Below, piece after piece: positions 33,577-42,285 of a stretch of DNA of 64,000 bases (positions within the stretch are counted from its first letter, which is position 1; each line of letters begins with the position of its first letter). Position numbers and translations under genes: made by a program. The notes beneath the pieces are model-generated. The model ran no database searches, had not been told where the DNA came from, and was given only the letters and a program-made list of their open reading frames with translations. The DNA is from Chryseobacterium sp. CH21 (lineage in GTDB: Bacteria > Bacteroidota > Bacteroidia > Flavobacteriales > Weeksellaceae), in the NCBI RefSeq assembly GCF_004119445.1, contig NZ_QICI01000070.1, forward strand, positions 26,322 through 90,321. The letters run 5' to 3'.

Positions 33577-35730
33577 TTAATGTTGCTGATTTCCTAGCTT
33601 ATTCCAGATCTCAATTCTGAAATCTTCGATATCTGCATTGTCCTGAAGGCTCTTCATCCAAGCCTGTCCGAACATTCCAGAATTTCTCTGAGTAAGAGAC
33701 TCTGTAAACTGCTTAAGATCTCCAGGTTGTTTGTTTACTGTTTCTGATTTTTTAACCAAAACATAAACTCCTGTTCCTCCTTCAACCGGGTTGGAAAGTT
33801 TACCTTTTGCAACACCAAATGCAGCACCGGCAACTTTAGGTTCCATAGCACCAGCTACTGAAGGATTCAATAGATTTACCTGAGCAGATTGTTTTGGAGC
33901 TGCAAATAATTTAGCAACCTGATCTAAGCTTGAAGCTTTTGCTGCTGCAATTTTATCAGAGATTTGTTTTGCAGCCAATTTATTTTTAACTAAAACTTCA
34001 ATCTGATCTCTTACAGATTCAGGATCTGCAAGACCAGCATCTTGTTTTCCGTTTAGATACACTACAATTTTATCACCTGTTCCTTCTACAGTAAATAATT
34101 CAGTATCTCCTTTTGATCTTTTCTTATCGAAAGCCCAAGTAAGGATCTCAGGATCTTTTTCAGTACCTAAGCCCTGAAGCTGACCTTCAAATCTTTTTGC
34201 TGCTTTTGGATTGGAGAACTGATAATTTCCTTTCTTAGCAATATTCACAAAATCGTTGAAAGATTTCCCCTGAACCTGCTGAATGAATTTTCTTGATTTT
34301 TTATCAGTTTCAGCCTCAGTAGCATCTGAAGGCTTAATTCCTTTCACAAGGTTAGCAACCTTATATCCCATTGATCCTGACTTCTTATCTTCAATATTGA
34401 TGATATGATAACCAAACTGAGTTTCTACTACACCTGTAGCTCCTTTAGGATTGCTTGCAAGGTAAGCAAGGAATTCAGGAACGAAAGGTGTTTCAGGAGT
34501 TGTCCATCCTAAGCTACCTCCTTGTGCTGCAGAATTCGGATCGCTTGAAAGCTTAAGGAATTCTGTGAATTTAGCAGGAGTTGCTTTTACAATAGCTCCG
34601 ATAGAGTCTGCCAATTTCTTAGCCTGCTCTTTAGTTCTTGTTACTCCCTCGCCTGCAGGACTTCCTTTGAATGCAATAAGGATATGTCTTGACAAAGTAG
34701 AGTCTGAAGCTCTTTTACCTACCAATTTAGATACTACATAAAGGTCTTGCTCTTTATAAGGACCAAAAGTCTGGCCTACTGCCGCTGTAGTAATCTGATC
34801 TTTAATCGTTGGAGGCAATTGTGCAGGGTTCACATATTGTGGATTGAATGGCGCATCAGAGTTTGCTGTAACAAACATAGAGTCGTTTTTCGTATTCTGG
34901 AAGTTTTCTGTACCTCCACTCGCATCTGTACCTCCTGAATATAATTTTGTAATTTCTTTCAGAGTAGCTGCATCATCTGCTGCGCTTGGTTTTGATGGGA
35001 AATATACGATACCGATATTTCTGCTTGGCTCAGCTTTGAACATTACAGGGTGCTCCTTGATGTAGTTAGCAAGATCCTGTGTCGTAACATTGATCTTGGT
35101 TTTCTGAAGATAGGCTGCATAATCTACTTTCACAAAGTCGATATCTGCAAGCTGATCTCTCTGCTTCATCAATTCTTCGGCTTCTTTCTTACCGGTAGTG
35201 ATACCTGCTGAAATATTGGTAAACACCTGTCTTGCCATCAGTCTGTACTCAATAGTCTTTTTAGTTTTCAACCATTGATTATATCCTTCAGGATTGGTGT
35301 TTTTTAATGTTTCAATTTCTTTTTTAAGCTCTTGAGTTTTAAAGTTACCTTTCTCATCAAAGAACTGTTGATTCTGAGCAAACATCTGATCGTACTGGAT
35401 TTGATTCCAGAAATAATCATCAGTCATTTCAAAGCCCAATTTCTCAAACTGTTGTTTGATAAGTTTAGATTGTACAAGTAACTGCCAAGCCTGCTCTTCA
35501 AGACCGTTTTTCGGACGCCCTTGCTGATCAGCCTGTTGCTGCAACACGAAAAGCTGATCATTGAACTCTTCGCGGGTGATTTTCTCACCATTTACTTTTC
35601 CTAAAACGTCAGGATTCTTACCAAAAACCTTGTCGATACTATCTGGGTTCACCAGGAACGCCAAAAGCGCTAAGGCTATTACTCCCATTAAAAGCCAAGG
35701 CTTACTCCTAATCTGTCCTAAAATTGCCAT
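33577..35730 (-). CDS. PpiD/SurA-like periplasmic peptidylprolyl isomerase
   Basis: The 717-residue protein has one N-terminal membrane anchor (WLLMGVIALALLAFLV) and then a SurA_N-like helical chaperone domain (KVNGEKITREEFNDQL). Parvulin-type PPIC domains follow (SRHILIAFKGSPA, AAQGGSLGWTTPETPFVPEF, TQFGYHIINIEDKK). It should assist folding of exported and outer-membrane proteins. The N-terminal anchor favours PpiD over soluble SurA. Confidence 0.9.
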   Translation of the reverse strand: MAILGQIRSKPWLLMGVIALALLAFLVNPDSIDKVFGKNPDVLGKVNGEKITREEFNDQLFVLQQQADQQGRPKNGLEEQAWQLLVQSKLIKQQFEKLGFEMTDDYFWNQIQYDQMFAQNQQFFDEKGNFKTQELKKEIETLKNTNPEGYNQWLKTKKTIEYRLMARQVFTNISAGITTGKKEAEELMKQRDQLADIDFVKVDYAAYLQKTKINVTTQDLANYIKEHPVMFKAEPSRNIGIVYFPSKPSAADDAATLKEITKLYSGGTDASGGTENFQNTKNDSMFVTANSDAPFNPQYVNPAQLPPTIKDQITTAAVGQTFGPYKEQDLYVVSKLVGKRASDSTLSRHILIAFKGSPAGEGVTRTKEQAKKLADSIGAIVKATPAKFTEFLKLSSDPNSAAQGGSLGWTTPETPFVPEFLAYLASNPKGATGVVETQFGYHIINIEDKKSGSMGYKVANLVKGIKPSDATEAETDKKSRKFIQQVQGKSFNDFVNIAKKGNYQFSNPKAAKRFEGQLQGLGTEKDPEILTWAFDKKRSKGDTELFTVEGTGDKIVVYLNGKQDAGLADPESVRDQIEVLVKNKLAAKQISDKIAAAKASSLDQVAKLFAAPKQSAQVNLLNPSVAGAMEPKVAGAAFGVAKGKLSNPVEGGTGVYVLVKKSETVNKQPGDLKQFTESLTQRNSGMFGQAWMKSLQDNADIEDFRIEIWNKLGNQQH

Positions 35731-35964
35731 TTTATAAATTATAGTTTTTTATCAGTTTGCGAAAATACACATTTTTAAGAAATTACAGAAACAGAACTGC
35801 TTTATTTTAATTTTTAATGTAAAGATTATCTAAAAAAGGAAATTTTGACCGTATTTTTAAGTAAAAAACAAATGGCATAAGTATTGTGCATTTTTAGAAT
35901 ATTATAATATGACACACATTTTCAGAGCATATTGTAAAAAATCCTTTTAACGATAAAAAACGAA

Positions 35965-35981
35965 AATGACAATTTGTCATT
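35965..35981. promoter_or_regulatory. Perfect 17-bp palindrome just upstream of lon
   Basis: AATGACAA-T-TTGTCATT ends 9 bp before the lon ATG, in the 260-bp divergent gap with the PpiD-like gene. It could be an operator with half-site TGACA, or an RNA hairpin over the translation start region. No known regulator site is matched with confidence. Confidence 0.45.
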
Positions 35982-35990
35982 CGATTGACT

Positions 35991-38396
35991 ATGACAGAAT
36001 TTGAAGATATTAGTTTAGAAGAAATGATCAGCGATGGATTTGATATCGTAGCTGAAGAAATCAATCTTTCCGACTTCGCAGAGACTGATAAAAATTCCGA
36101 ACAGAAAATATTCCCGATACTTCCCGTAAGAAATATGGTTATGTTCCCTAACGTAGTAATTCCTATTACTGCAGGAAGAAAAACCTCTATACAGCTTCTT
36201 GAGGAAGCACAGAAGAACGGTGATTTTATTGGAATTGTAAGCCAGAAAAATTCGGATATGGAACAGCCTTCCGAAAAAGATATTTATTCTACCGGGACAT
36301 TGGCAAAGATCATTAAGATCATCAAGCTTCCGGAAGGTAATATTACTGCTATTACTAAAGGTTTCCACCGATTTAAGATTAAAAAAATCATTGAAAACCA
36401 ACCTTATTTCCGAGCAGAAATTTCAAAATTAAAAGATACACGTCCTAAAAATCAGGATGAATATGAAGCGCTGTTGGAAAACATCAAAGATCTTGCTTTA
36501 AAAATCATTGAACTGGATCCTAATATTCCTAATGCTGCTAATTTTGCAATCAAAAATATTAACAACAATGATGATCTTCTGAATTTCATCTGTACAAATG
36601 CTAACTTCTCTTCGATAGCAAAGCAAAAGCTTCTTGAAGAAAAGAGCCTGATGATAAGAGCCAACCAGTGCTATGAAATGATGCATGAGGATTTCAGAAA
36701 ACTGGAACTGAGAAATCAGATTCATCAGAAAACCTCCAAAGATCTCGACAAACAGCAGAGAGAATATTTTCTGAATCAGCAGATCAGAACCATCCAGGAA
36801 GAACTGGGCGGTGGCCCTGAAAGCGATGTTGAAGATTTAATCGCGAAAGCTAAGACTAAAAAATGGAGTAAGGAAGTAGAGGAGCATTTCCAGAAGGAAA
36901 TTGGCAGACTACAGCGTCAGAATCCTAATTCTCCGGATTATAATGTACAGAGAAACTATCTGGATTTCTTTACGGATCTTCCTTGGGAAACGTATACAAA
37001 AGATATTTTTGATATTGCTAAGGCTGAAAAAGTGCTTGATAAAGCTCACTTCGGACTGGAAGACATCAAAAAAAGAATTCTGGAGCACATGGCTGTTTTA
37101 AAATTAAAAAACAACATGAAATCTCCTATCCTTTTATTGGTAGGGCCTCCGGGAGTTGGTAAAACATCTTTAGGTAAGTCTATTGCAGATGCTTTAGGAA
37201 GAAAATATGTAAGATTATCATTGGGTGGTCTGCATGACGAAAGTGAAATCCGTGGACATAGAAAAACGTATATCGGTGCTATGGCAGGTCGAATTTTACA
37301 GTCAATCAAAAAATCTGGCACTTCAAATCCGGTAATCGTTCTTGATGAGATTGATAAAATTGGGCAAGGCCTTCATGGGGACCCAAGCTCAGCACTCTTA
37401 GAAGTTCTTGATCCTGAACAAAATAAGTCCTTTTATGATAATTTCCTTGAGATGGGTTATGATCTGTCAAAAGTAATGTTCATTGCTACAGCCAACTCTC
37501 TTTCAACAATTCAAACTCCTCTTTTAGACAGAACGGAGATTATTCAGATTGCCGGTTATACTTTGGAGGAAAAGATTGAGATTGCTAAAAGACATTTAAT
37601 CAAGAAGCAACAGGAGGAGAATGGTCTGGATGCTAAATCATTCAAACTTGGAAATCCTGAGCTTAAGCATATCGTAGAAGCACATACTTCGGAAAGCGGT
37701 GTAAGAACACTGGAGAAAAGAATTGCTGCCGTTGCAAGATGGGTAGCACTACAAACTGCTTTAACAAAAGAATATGATCCAAAAATTTCATTGGAAAAAG
37801 TAGATGAAATTCTTGGAGTTCCAAGACCTAAAAGCTTATCTGAAATCACTGGAGTTCCAGGCGTTGTAACAGGTCTTGCATGGACAAGTGTAGGTGGTGA
37901 TATTCTTTATATTGAAAGTATATTAAGCAATGGAAAAGGGTCTTTAACCATGACCGGAAACCTTGGAACGGTGATGAAGGAATCTGCTACAATTGCGCTT
38001 GAATATATTAAAGCAAAGCATGATGAACTAGGAATTCCTCAGGAAGATCTGGATAAAAAGAACATTCACGTTCACGTTCCCGAAGGGGCAACTCCTAAGG
38101 ACGGACCGTCTGCAGGTATTGCCATGCTGACATCTATGGTTTCTTCTTTCAAAAATAAAAAGATAAAACCTCACCTTGCGATGACAGGAGAAATTACGTT
38201 AAGAGGAAAAGTGCTGCCTGTAGGAGGAATCAAAGAAAAACTTCTTGCTGCAACAAGAGCTGGAATTAAAGATGTAATCCTTTGTGAAGCCAACAGAAAA
38301 GACGTAGAAGAAATCAAAAAAGATTATTTAAAAGATCTTAAAGTACATTACGTCAACAGAATGGAGGAAGTTATTGCTATCGCCATTGAAGAGTAA
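35991..38396 (+). CDS. lon: Endopeptidase La (Lon protease)
   Basis: Lon is an ATP-dependent protease that removes damaged and regulatory proteins. The ATG at 35991 is preferred over an in-frame TTG at 35985. The N-terminal substrate domain starts at FPILPVRNMVMFPN. The AAA+ module has Walker A GPPGVGKTS and Walker B VIVLDEIDKIG. The protease domain has the catalytic Ser in PKDGPSAGIAML and Lys in LRGKVLPVGGIKEKLL. The length of 801 residues is typical. Confidence 0.97.
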   Translation: MTEFEDISLEEMISDGFDIVAEEINLSDFAETDKNSEQKIFPILPVRNMVMFPNVVIPITAGRKTSIQLLEEAQKNGDFIGIVSQKNSDMEQPSEKDIYSTGTLAKIIKIIKLPEGNITAITKGFHRFKIKKIIENQPYFRAEISKLKDTRPKNQDEYEALLENIKDLALKIIELDPNIPNAANFAIKNINNNDDLLNFICTNANFSSIAKQKLLEEKSLMIRANQCYEMMHEDFRKLELRNQIHQKTSKDLDKQQREYFLNQQIRTIQEELGGGPESDVEDLIAKAKTKKWSKEVEEHFQKEIGRLQRQNPNSPDYNVQRNYLDFFTDLPWETYTKDIFDIAKAEKVLDKAHFGLEDIKKRILEHMAVLKLKNNMKSPILLLVGPPGVGKTSLGKSIADALGRKYVRLSLGGLHDESEIRGHRKTYIGAMAGRILQSIKKSGTSNPVIVLDEIDKIGQGLHGDPSSALLEVLDPEQNKSFYDNFLEMGYDLSKVMFIATANSLSTIQTPLLDRTEIIQIAGYTLEEKIEIAKRHLIKKQQEENGLDAKSFKLGNPELKHIVEAHTSESGVRTLEKRIAAVARWVALQTALTKEYDPKISLEKVDEILGVPRPKSLSEITGVPGVVTGLAWTSVGGDILYIESILSNGKGSLTMTGNLGTVMKESATIALEYIKAKHDELGIPQEDLDKKNIHVHVPEGATPKDGPSAGIAMLTSMVSSFKNKKIKPHLAMTGEITLRGKVLPVGGIKEKLLAATRAGIKDVILCEANRKDVEEIKKDYLKDLKVHYVNRMEEVIAIAIEE

Positions 38397-38430
38397 AAAC
38401 AACTTATCAACATATTAACTTCTCAATAAG

Positions 38431-38461
38431 GAAACACGTTCTGAATATCAGAGCGTGTTTC
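38431..38461 (+). terminator. Terminator after lon
   Basis: GAAACACG-T-TCTGA pairs with TCAGA-G-CGTGTTTC across a short loop, followed by TGTTTTAT. It lies 35 bp after the lon stop. Confidence 0.75.
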
Positions 38462-38518
38462 TGTTTTATAAACGGGAATAATTTATTCATCTAGTGGAAC
38501 AAAATTTGCTACAATACA

Positions 38519-38570
38519 AGAAAATCCTGAAGGATTGAATAAAAAATTTTTCAATTCAGAGGGGTTTTCT
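38519..38570 (+). terminator. Second hairpin upstream of the AI-2E-family gene
   Basis: AGAAAATCCTGAAGGATTGAA pairs, using several G-T wobbles, with the segment ending AGGGGTTTTCT, followed by TATTTTTATT. It may be a back-up terminator for lon or a leader structure of the next gene. Confidence 0.45.
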
Positions 38571-38602
38571 TATTTTTATTCCACACTGCAGATTTATAGA
38601 TT

Positions 38603-39715
38603 ATGAATTTTCTTAGACTTCCTTTCCTTGTCAAGCTTACCCTTGTGGTCGTTTCCGCCATTGGACTTGGCTACCTTCTGGTGTTAGGACAGAGCATTTT
38701 AGCTCCTTTTTTCCTGGCTTTCCTGATGGCTATGTTATTTTTACCGGCCGCTACTTTTATGGAAAGAAGACTAAGATTTCCAAGATCTATGTCTACGATG
38801 ACTTCAGTTTTTATTATGCTCATCATTTTAGGCGGAATCATTTATTTCTTTACCAATCAGCTCTCTGACTTCAGTAAAGATCTCCCACACCTTCAGGAAC
38901 AGTTTACGACTGTCTTCAATGGTCTTCAGCACTGGGTTTCCAAAACATTCAATGTCAAAGTGGATGAACAGGTAGATTATATCAATCAGGGACTGAATAA
39001 ACTTTTGTCTTCTTCGGGAATGATTTTAGGCTTTACTTTCGGTATATTCTCAACAGGATTTGGATTTATTATATTTTTCACTCTATTTTTTATCTTTATT
39101 TTAAATTACAGAAGACTTTTAAATAATTTTATTGTTACCGTTTTCAATGAAAGACATAAAGCGAGTGTACAAGAAGCTGTAAGTGAGATCCGTGTCATGA
39201 CCAAGAAATATATCTTCGGACTATCTCTTCAGGTGGTTATTGTATCTATTTTGACTTCAACTCTTCTTACCATTTTAGGGGTAAAATATGCTATTCTTTT
39301 AGGTGTTTTAACGGGATTATTAAATGTCATTCCGTATCTGGGAATTTTTATTTCTCTTTTAATTTCATGTTTTATAGCATTTGCCACTTCAACACCTTCC
39401 ACATGTATTTATGTCGCTTTGGGATATATTGCTATTCATGCTGTAGACGGAAATATTGTCTTGCCATTTGTGGTTGGATCAAAAGTAAAAATCAATGCTT
39501 TATTTTCCTTTATTGGTATTCTTTTAGGGGAACATCTTTGGGGGATTGCAGGAATGTTCCTGTGTATTCCGGCTATTGCAATTATAAAAATTATCTGTGA
39601 AAGAGTGGATGATCTCAAACCTTGGGGAAGATTGCTTGGGGAAGAACAAAAACCTCATAAAAAGAAGAAAACATATAAAATTTCCAAGAATATTACGCTG
39701 AAGGAGATGGACTAG
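38603..39715 (+). CDS. AI-2E family transporter-like permease
   Basis: The 370-residue protein has about seven or eight membrane helices in the layout of the AI-2E/YdiK/PerM family. The N-terminal pair (LVVVSAIGLGYLLVLG, FFLAFLMAMLFLPA) precedes a periplasmic helical domain. The conserved block FGLSLQVVIVSILTSTLLTILGV...LLNVIPYLGIF follows. The Lys-rich tail is cytosolic. Members include autoinducer-2 exporters and sodium/proton antiporters; the substrate here is unknown. Confidence 0.85.
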   Translation: MNFLRLPFLVKLTLVVVSAIGLGYLLVLGQSILAPFFLAFLMAMLFLPAATFMERRLRFPRSMSTMTSVFIMLIILGGIIYFFTNQLSDFSKDLPHLQEQFTTVFNGLQHWVSKTFNVKVDEQVDYINQGLNKLLSSSGMILGFTFGIFSTGFGFIIFFTLFFIFILNYRRLLNNFIVTVFNERHKASVQEAVSEIRVMTKKYIFGLSLQVVIVSILTSTLLTILGVKYAILLGVLTGLLNVIPYLGIFISLLISCFIAFATSTPSTCIYVALGYIAIHAVDGNIVLPFVVGSKVKINALFSFIGILLGEHLWGIAGMFLCIPAIAIIKIICERVDDLKPWGRLLGEEQKPHKKKKTYKISKNITLKEMD

Positions 39716-39718
39716 AAT

Positions 39719-39760
39719 GTGAGTAATAAATAATGGGCAATAAGTAATAATTGATATCAC
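39719..39760. repeat. Tandem AGTAATAA-type intergenic repeat
   Basis: Several diverged copies of an AGTAATAA-like unit (GAGTAATAAATAATGGGCAA, then TAAGTAATAATTGAT) follow the stop of the AI-2E-family gene. No gene or clear secondary structure is visible. Confidence 0.3.
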
Positions 39761-39796
39761 TCTAAATTTGAATCCTTAAATCTTAAACTTTAAATA

Positions 39797-39828
39797 AAAA
39801 AGACTGCCTTTTTCAAGACAGTCTTTTT
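39797..39828. terminator. Bidirectional terminator
   Basis: AAAAAGACTG (39797-39806) pairs exactly with CAGTCTTTTT (39819-39828). It lies between the convergent AI-2E-family gene and the small peptide gene, 8 bp from the peptide stop. Confidence 0.8.
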
Positions 39829-39835
39829 ATTTTAT

Positions 39836-40090
39836 TTAAGGAAGAGCGCACAAAGGGCTCATTCCATTTGGACAGGTTTCTGTGCACAGGATGTAAGTTT
39901 GACTATCCGGGCAGTATCCATAAGCAGGCCCTGGACCTCCAGGATCTCCTCCAGGACCACCTAAACAAGGATCTCCAGGTGGAATTTTACAAGGACATCC
40001 AACAGGTCCTATATCACATTTTCCAACACCGCCGCCTCCTTGGATTTCTCTTAAATCCGTACGGTTTAATTTTTTTAGGTTTTTCAACAT
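39836..40090 (-). CDS. Bacteriocin-like peptide precursor with double-glycine leader
   Basis: The start at 40090 gives MLKNLKKLNRTDLREIQGGG, a basic helical leader ending in Gly-Gly, as in C39-peptidase/PCAT-exported peptides and Chryseobacterium bacteriocin-like proteins. An upstream ATG at 40117 sits only 3 bp past a candidate -7 promoter element and so is unlikely to be in the transcript. The remaining 65 residues are extremely Gly/Pro rich with eight Cys (KCDIGPVGCPCKIPPGDPC, then YC, LC, TC, LC). A disulfide-bonded or otherwise modified secreted peptide is plausible. No exporter or modifying enzyme is nearby. The activity is unknown. Confidence 0.7.
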   Translation of the reverse strand: MLKNLKKLNRTDLREIQGGGGVGKCDIGPVGCPCKIPPGDPCLGGPGGDPGGPGPAYGYCPDSQTYILCTETCPNGMSPLCALP

Positions 40091-40119
40091 AATATTTTTA
40101 TTAGTTTTTGTTTGCATTT

Positions 40120-40146
40120 CAAATATAGAGAATAAAATTATCCAAA
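40120..40146 (-). promoter_or_regulatory. Candidate promoter of the bacteriocin-like gene
   Basis: On the minus strand TATATTTG (40127-40120) fits the Bacteroidota TAnnTTTG element, with a TTTG at 40146-40143. The 15-nt spacing is slightly short. Position supports translation starting at 40090. Confidence 0.45.
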
Positions 40147-40222
40147 AACCAACATTAACCTACCATTAACATTAATTGTATATTTTTTATAAAAAACAAA
40201 TCAACGAATCCTATTTTTATTT

Positions 40223-40230
40223 TACATTTG
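40223..40230 (+). promoter_or_regulatory. Candidate -7 element for the DoxX gene
   Basis: TACATTTG fits TAnnTTTG and ends 17 bp before the ATG at 40248. No good TTTG was found at the expected upstream distance. Confidence 0.35.
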
Positions 40231-40247
40231 ATATAAAATCATCAATC

Positions 40248-40625
40248 ATGAAAATAATAAAATTTATTGTATGCTTACTTTTCGGGCTTATGTTTATCAA
40301 TGCCGGATTAAACAAGTTTTTTAATTATATGCCTATGGAAAAACCTACTCCTGAACAGATGAAACTCTTTGCTGCTTTTGGAGAAATTAGCTGGCTGATG
40401 CCCTTAGTGGGTATTGTAGAGGTCATTGGCGGATTATTATTTATTTTTCCAAAAACAAGAGCACTGGGAGCCATTGTTATTTTACCTGTCATGGTAGGAA
40501 TTGTCACTCACGTATTTACGATGGATAAATCTCCAATGGGAATGGGAATTGCCGGAGTAATGTTCCTGATTAATCTTTGGATGATTATTGACAACAAAGA
40601 AAAATACAAACATTTAGTTTCATAA
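40248..40625 (+). CDS. DoxX-like membrane protein
   Basis: The ATG at 40248 is chosen because the sequence from there (MKIIKFIVCLLFGLMFINAG) is the usual DoxX start, while the longer frame adds an improbable AT-rich leader that overlaps the promoter. The 125-residue protein has four membrane helices with the motif GLMFINAGLNKFFNYMP and GIVEVIGGLLFIFPKTRALGA. DoxX-family proteins are small quinone-linked or redox-related membrane proteins; the role here is unknown. Confidence 0.8.
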   Translation: MKIIKFIVCLLFGLMFINAGLNKFFNYMPMEKPTPEQMKLFAAFGEISWLMPLVGIVEVIGGLLFIFPKTRALGAIVILPVMVGIVTHVFTMDKSPMGMGIAGVMFLINLWMIIDNKEKYKHLVS

Positions 40626-40630
40626 GATTA

Positions 40631-40707
40631 CAGGTAATAGGTTGCAGTACCAGTAAACTTCAGATGAAGTCTATTGTTGCTTTTCACTACCTGTAACCTA
40701 TTATCTG
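40631..40707. repeat. Imperfect inverted repeat of CAGGTAATAGGTTGCAG type
   Basis: CAGGTAATAGGTTGCAG (40631-40647) is inverse-complementary at 15 of 17 positions to CTGTAACCTATTATCTG (40691-40707). More ACCTG/CTACC units follow to about 40720. It lies between convergent DoxX and acyl-CoA dehydrogenase genes and may also act as a terminator. The ragged AGGTAnCAGGTA pattern looks like a dispersed REP-type repeat. Confidence 0.5.
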
Positions 40708-40718
40708 TTACCTGCTAC

Positions 40719-42077
40719 CTATACAAAGGCACTGAATCCTGTAATGGATCGTCCTACAATCAATGAATTGATTTCTTTTGTTCCTTCATAGGAATAAATA
40801 GCTTCTGCATCAGCAACAAATCTGGCTACATCGTACTCCAGCAGAATTCCGTTTCCTCCCAGTACTTCTCTTGCTCTGGAAACGATATCTCTTGTTCTGA
40901 GGGTACAGAAAACTTTAGCTAAAGACGCATGTTCATCTTTTAAAATTCCTTCATCCTGCATTTCAGACAATCTGAAAACCATGGTCTGCATCGCAGTAAG
41001 GTTTGACAGCATTTCTACCAAATGTCCCTGAATCATCTGGAATGAAGCAATTGGTCTTCCAAACTGTTCTCTTTTTCGGGTATAATCCAGTGCACTTTCG
41101 TAAGCTCCGCGTGCACACCCTGTGGCCATCCATGCTACTCCTGCTCTCGTCATTCTCAGTACTTTTCCGGTATCTTTAAAGGAGTTGGCATTTTGTAAGC
41201 GGTTTTCTTCGGTAACAAGACAGTCTTTTAAGGTAATCAATCCGTTCTGGACAATCCTTAAAGCCATTTTTCCTTTGATCTTTTCTACAGAATATCCAGG
41301 ATTATCTTTTTCTACAATAAATCCTTTCACCTCTCCGCTATCCAGATCTCTTGCCCAAATAATGATCACATCTGCAAATGTTGCATTCCCGATCCATTTT
41401 TTCTGACCGTTGAGAACCCAGCCTTCTGGTGTTTTTTTACAGGTTACCGTAAGTCCTCCTGCCGCTCCTGAGCCTACTTCCGGCTCTGTAAGCCCGAAAG
41501 CGCCTATTTTTTCAAATTTCTGCATCTGTGGAAGCCATTTTTGTTTTTGTTCTTCTGATCCGCAGATATAAATAGATCCCATTGCCAATCCGGATTGTAC
41601 TCCAAAGAAAGTGGCAATAGAAGCGTCTATTCTTGCCATTTCCATCGCAATAACCCCTTCCATCAGGAAAGGCATTCCCGGGCAACCATACCCTTCATAG
41701 GTAACCCCGCAAATATCCAGTTTCTGGAATTTCGGAATCAGTTCAAAAGGGAATTCATCCCTGAGCCAGTAGTGATTCACCAGAGGTTTTACTTCTTTTT
41801 CCATAAATGCTCTTACCTTTAACTGAATTTCGCGCTGTTCAGGGGTAAGAGTGTGGTAGATATCATAAAAGTCTCCATCAATGGGAGGTAGTTCTTTCTT
41901 TTTCTTTTCCGGATCAAGCATTTTCATAAGCCCGGAAAGCTGTTTATCATCCAGCTTTGAGAAATTATGCATCAGCTTGGGCAGATCTACTTTTTGAGAA
42001 ATAGCACTCAACTGATCGAAATCTATGGATGTGAATAATCCTATTGCGTTTCTGATTTTTGAAAAAGTATTTGACAT
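40719..42077 (-). CDS. Acyl-CoA dehydrogenase, glutaryl-CoA dehydrogenase-like
   Basis: The ATG at 42077 (MSNTFSK) is preferred; the frame extends 19 codons further without family-like sequence. The FAD-dependent acyl-CoA dehydrogenase (452 residues) begins its core at LTPEQREIQLKVRAFMEKEV. It contains GAFGLTEPEVGSGAAGG and WIGNATFADVIIIWAR. It ends with YEGTKEINSLIVGRSITG, where the Glu in YEGT matches the catalytic base of glutaryl-CoA dehydrogenases. A helical N-terminal extension of about 75 residues (KLDDKQLSGLMKMLDPEKKKK) precedes the core. The substrate is probably glutaryl-CoA or a short branched acyl-CoA. Confidence 0.87.
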   Translation of the reverse strand: MSNTFSKIRNAIGLFTSIDFDQLSAISQKVDLPKLMHNFSKLDDKQLSGLMKMLDPEKKKKELPPIDGDFYDIYHTLTPEQREIQLKVRAFMEKEVKPLVNHYWLRDEFPFELIPKFQKLDICGVTYEGYGCPGMPFLMEGVIAMEMARIDASIATFFGVQSGLAMGSIYICGSEEQKQKWLPQMQKFEKIGAFGLTEPEVGSGAAGGLTVTCKKTPEGWVLNGQKKWIGNATFADVIIIWARDLDSGEVKGFIVEKDNPGYSVEKIKGKMALRIVQNGLITLKDCLVTEENRLQNANSFKDTGKVLRMTRAGVAWMATGCARGAYESALDYTRKREQFGRPIASFQMIQGHLVEMLSNLTAMQTMVFRLSEMQDEGILKDEHASLAKVFCTLRTRDIVSRAREVLGGNGILLEYDVARFVADAEAIYSYEGTKEINSLIVGRSITGFSAFV

Positions 42078-42285
42078 AGTGATAGATTGTAGTTTTGGTT
42101 TGTAAAAGATATGCAAAAATTGCTCCGAAAGCAAAGCTCAAAGGTCAACCCTGTTTTACAAAATACTCAATTTCAACAAATTAAAAGATCATATTTTATT
42201 TACAAGTTTTTTACTTTTGATTTTCAAGCGTTACAAAAGATCCTGACTGAACTTTGACTTCAGGAAAACAACAAAAATCAACGCT

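Noticed and set aside
35985..35990. TTG start two codons upstream for lon
   Set aside because: It gives only two extra residues, while the ATG at 35991 is standard and leaves the palindrome outside the coding region.
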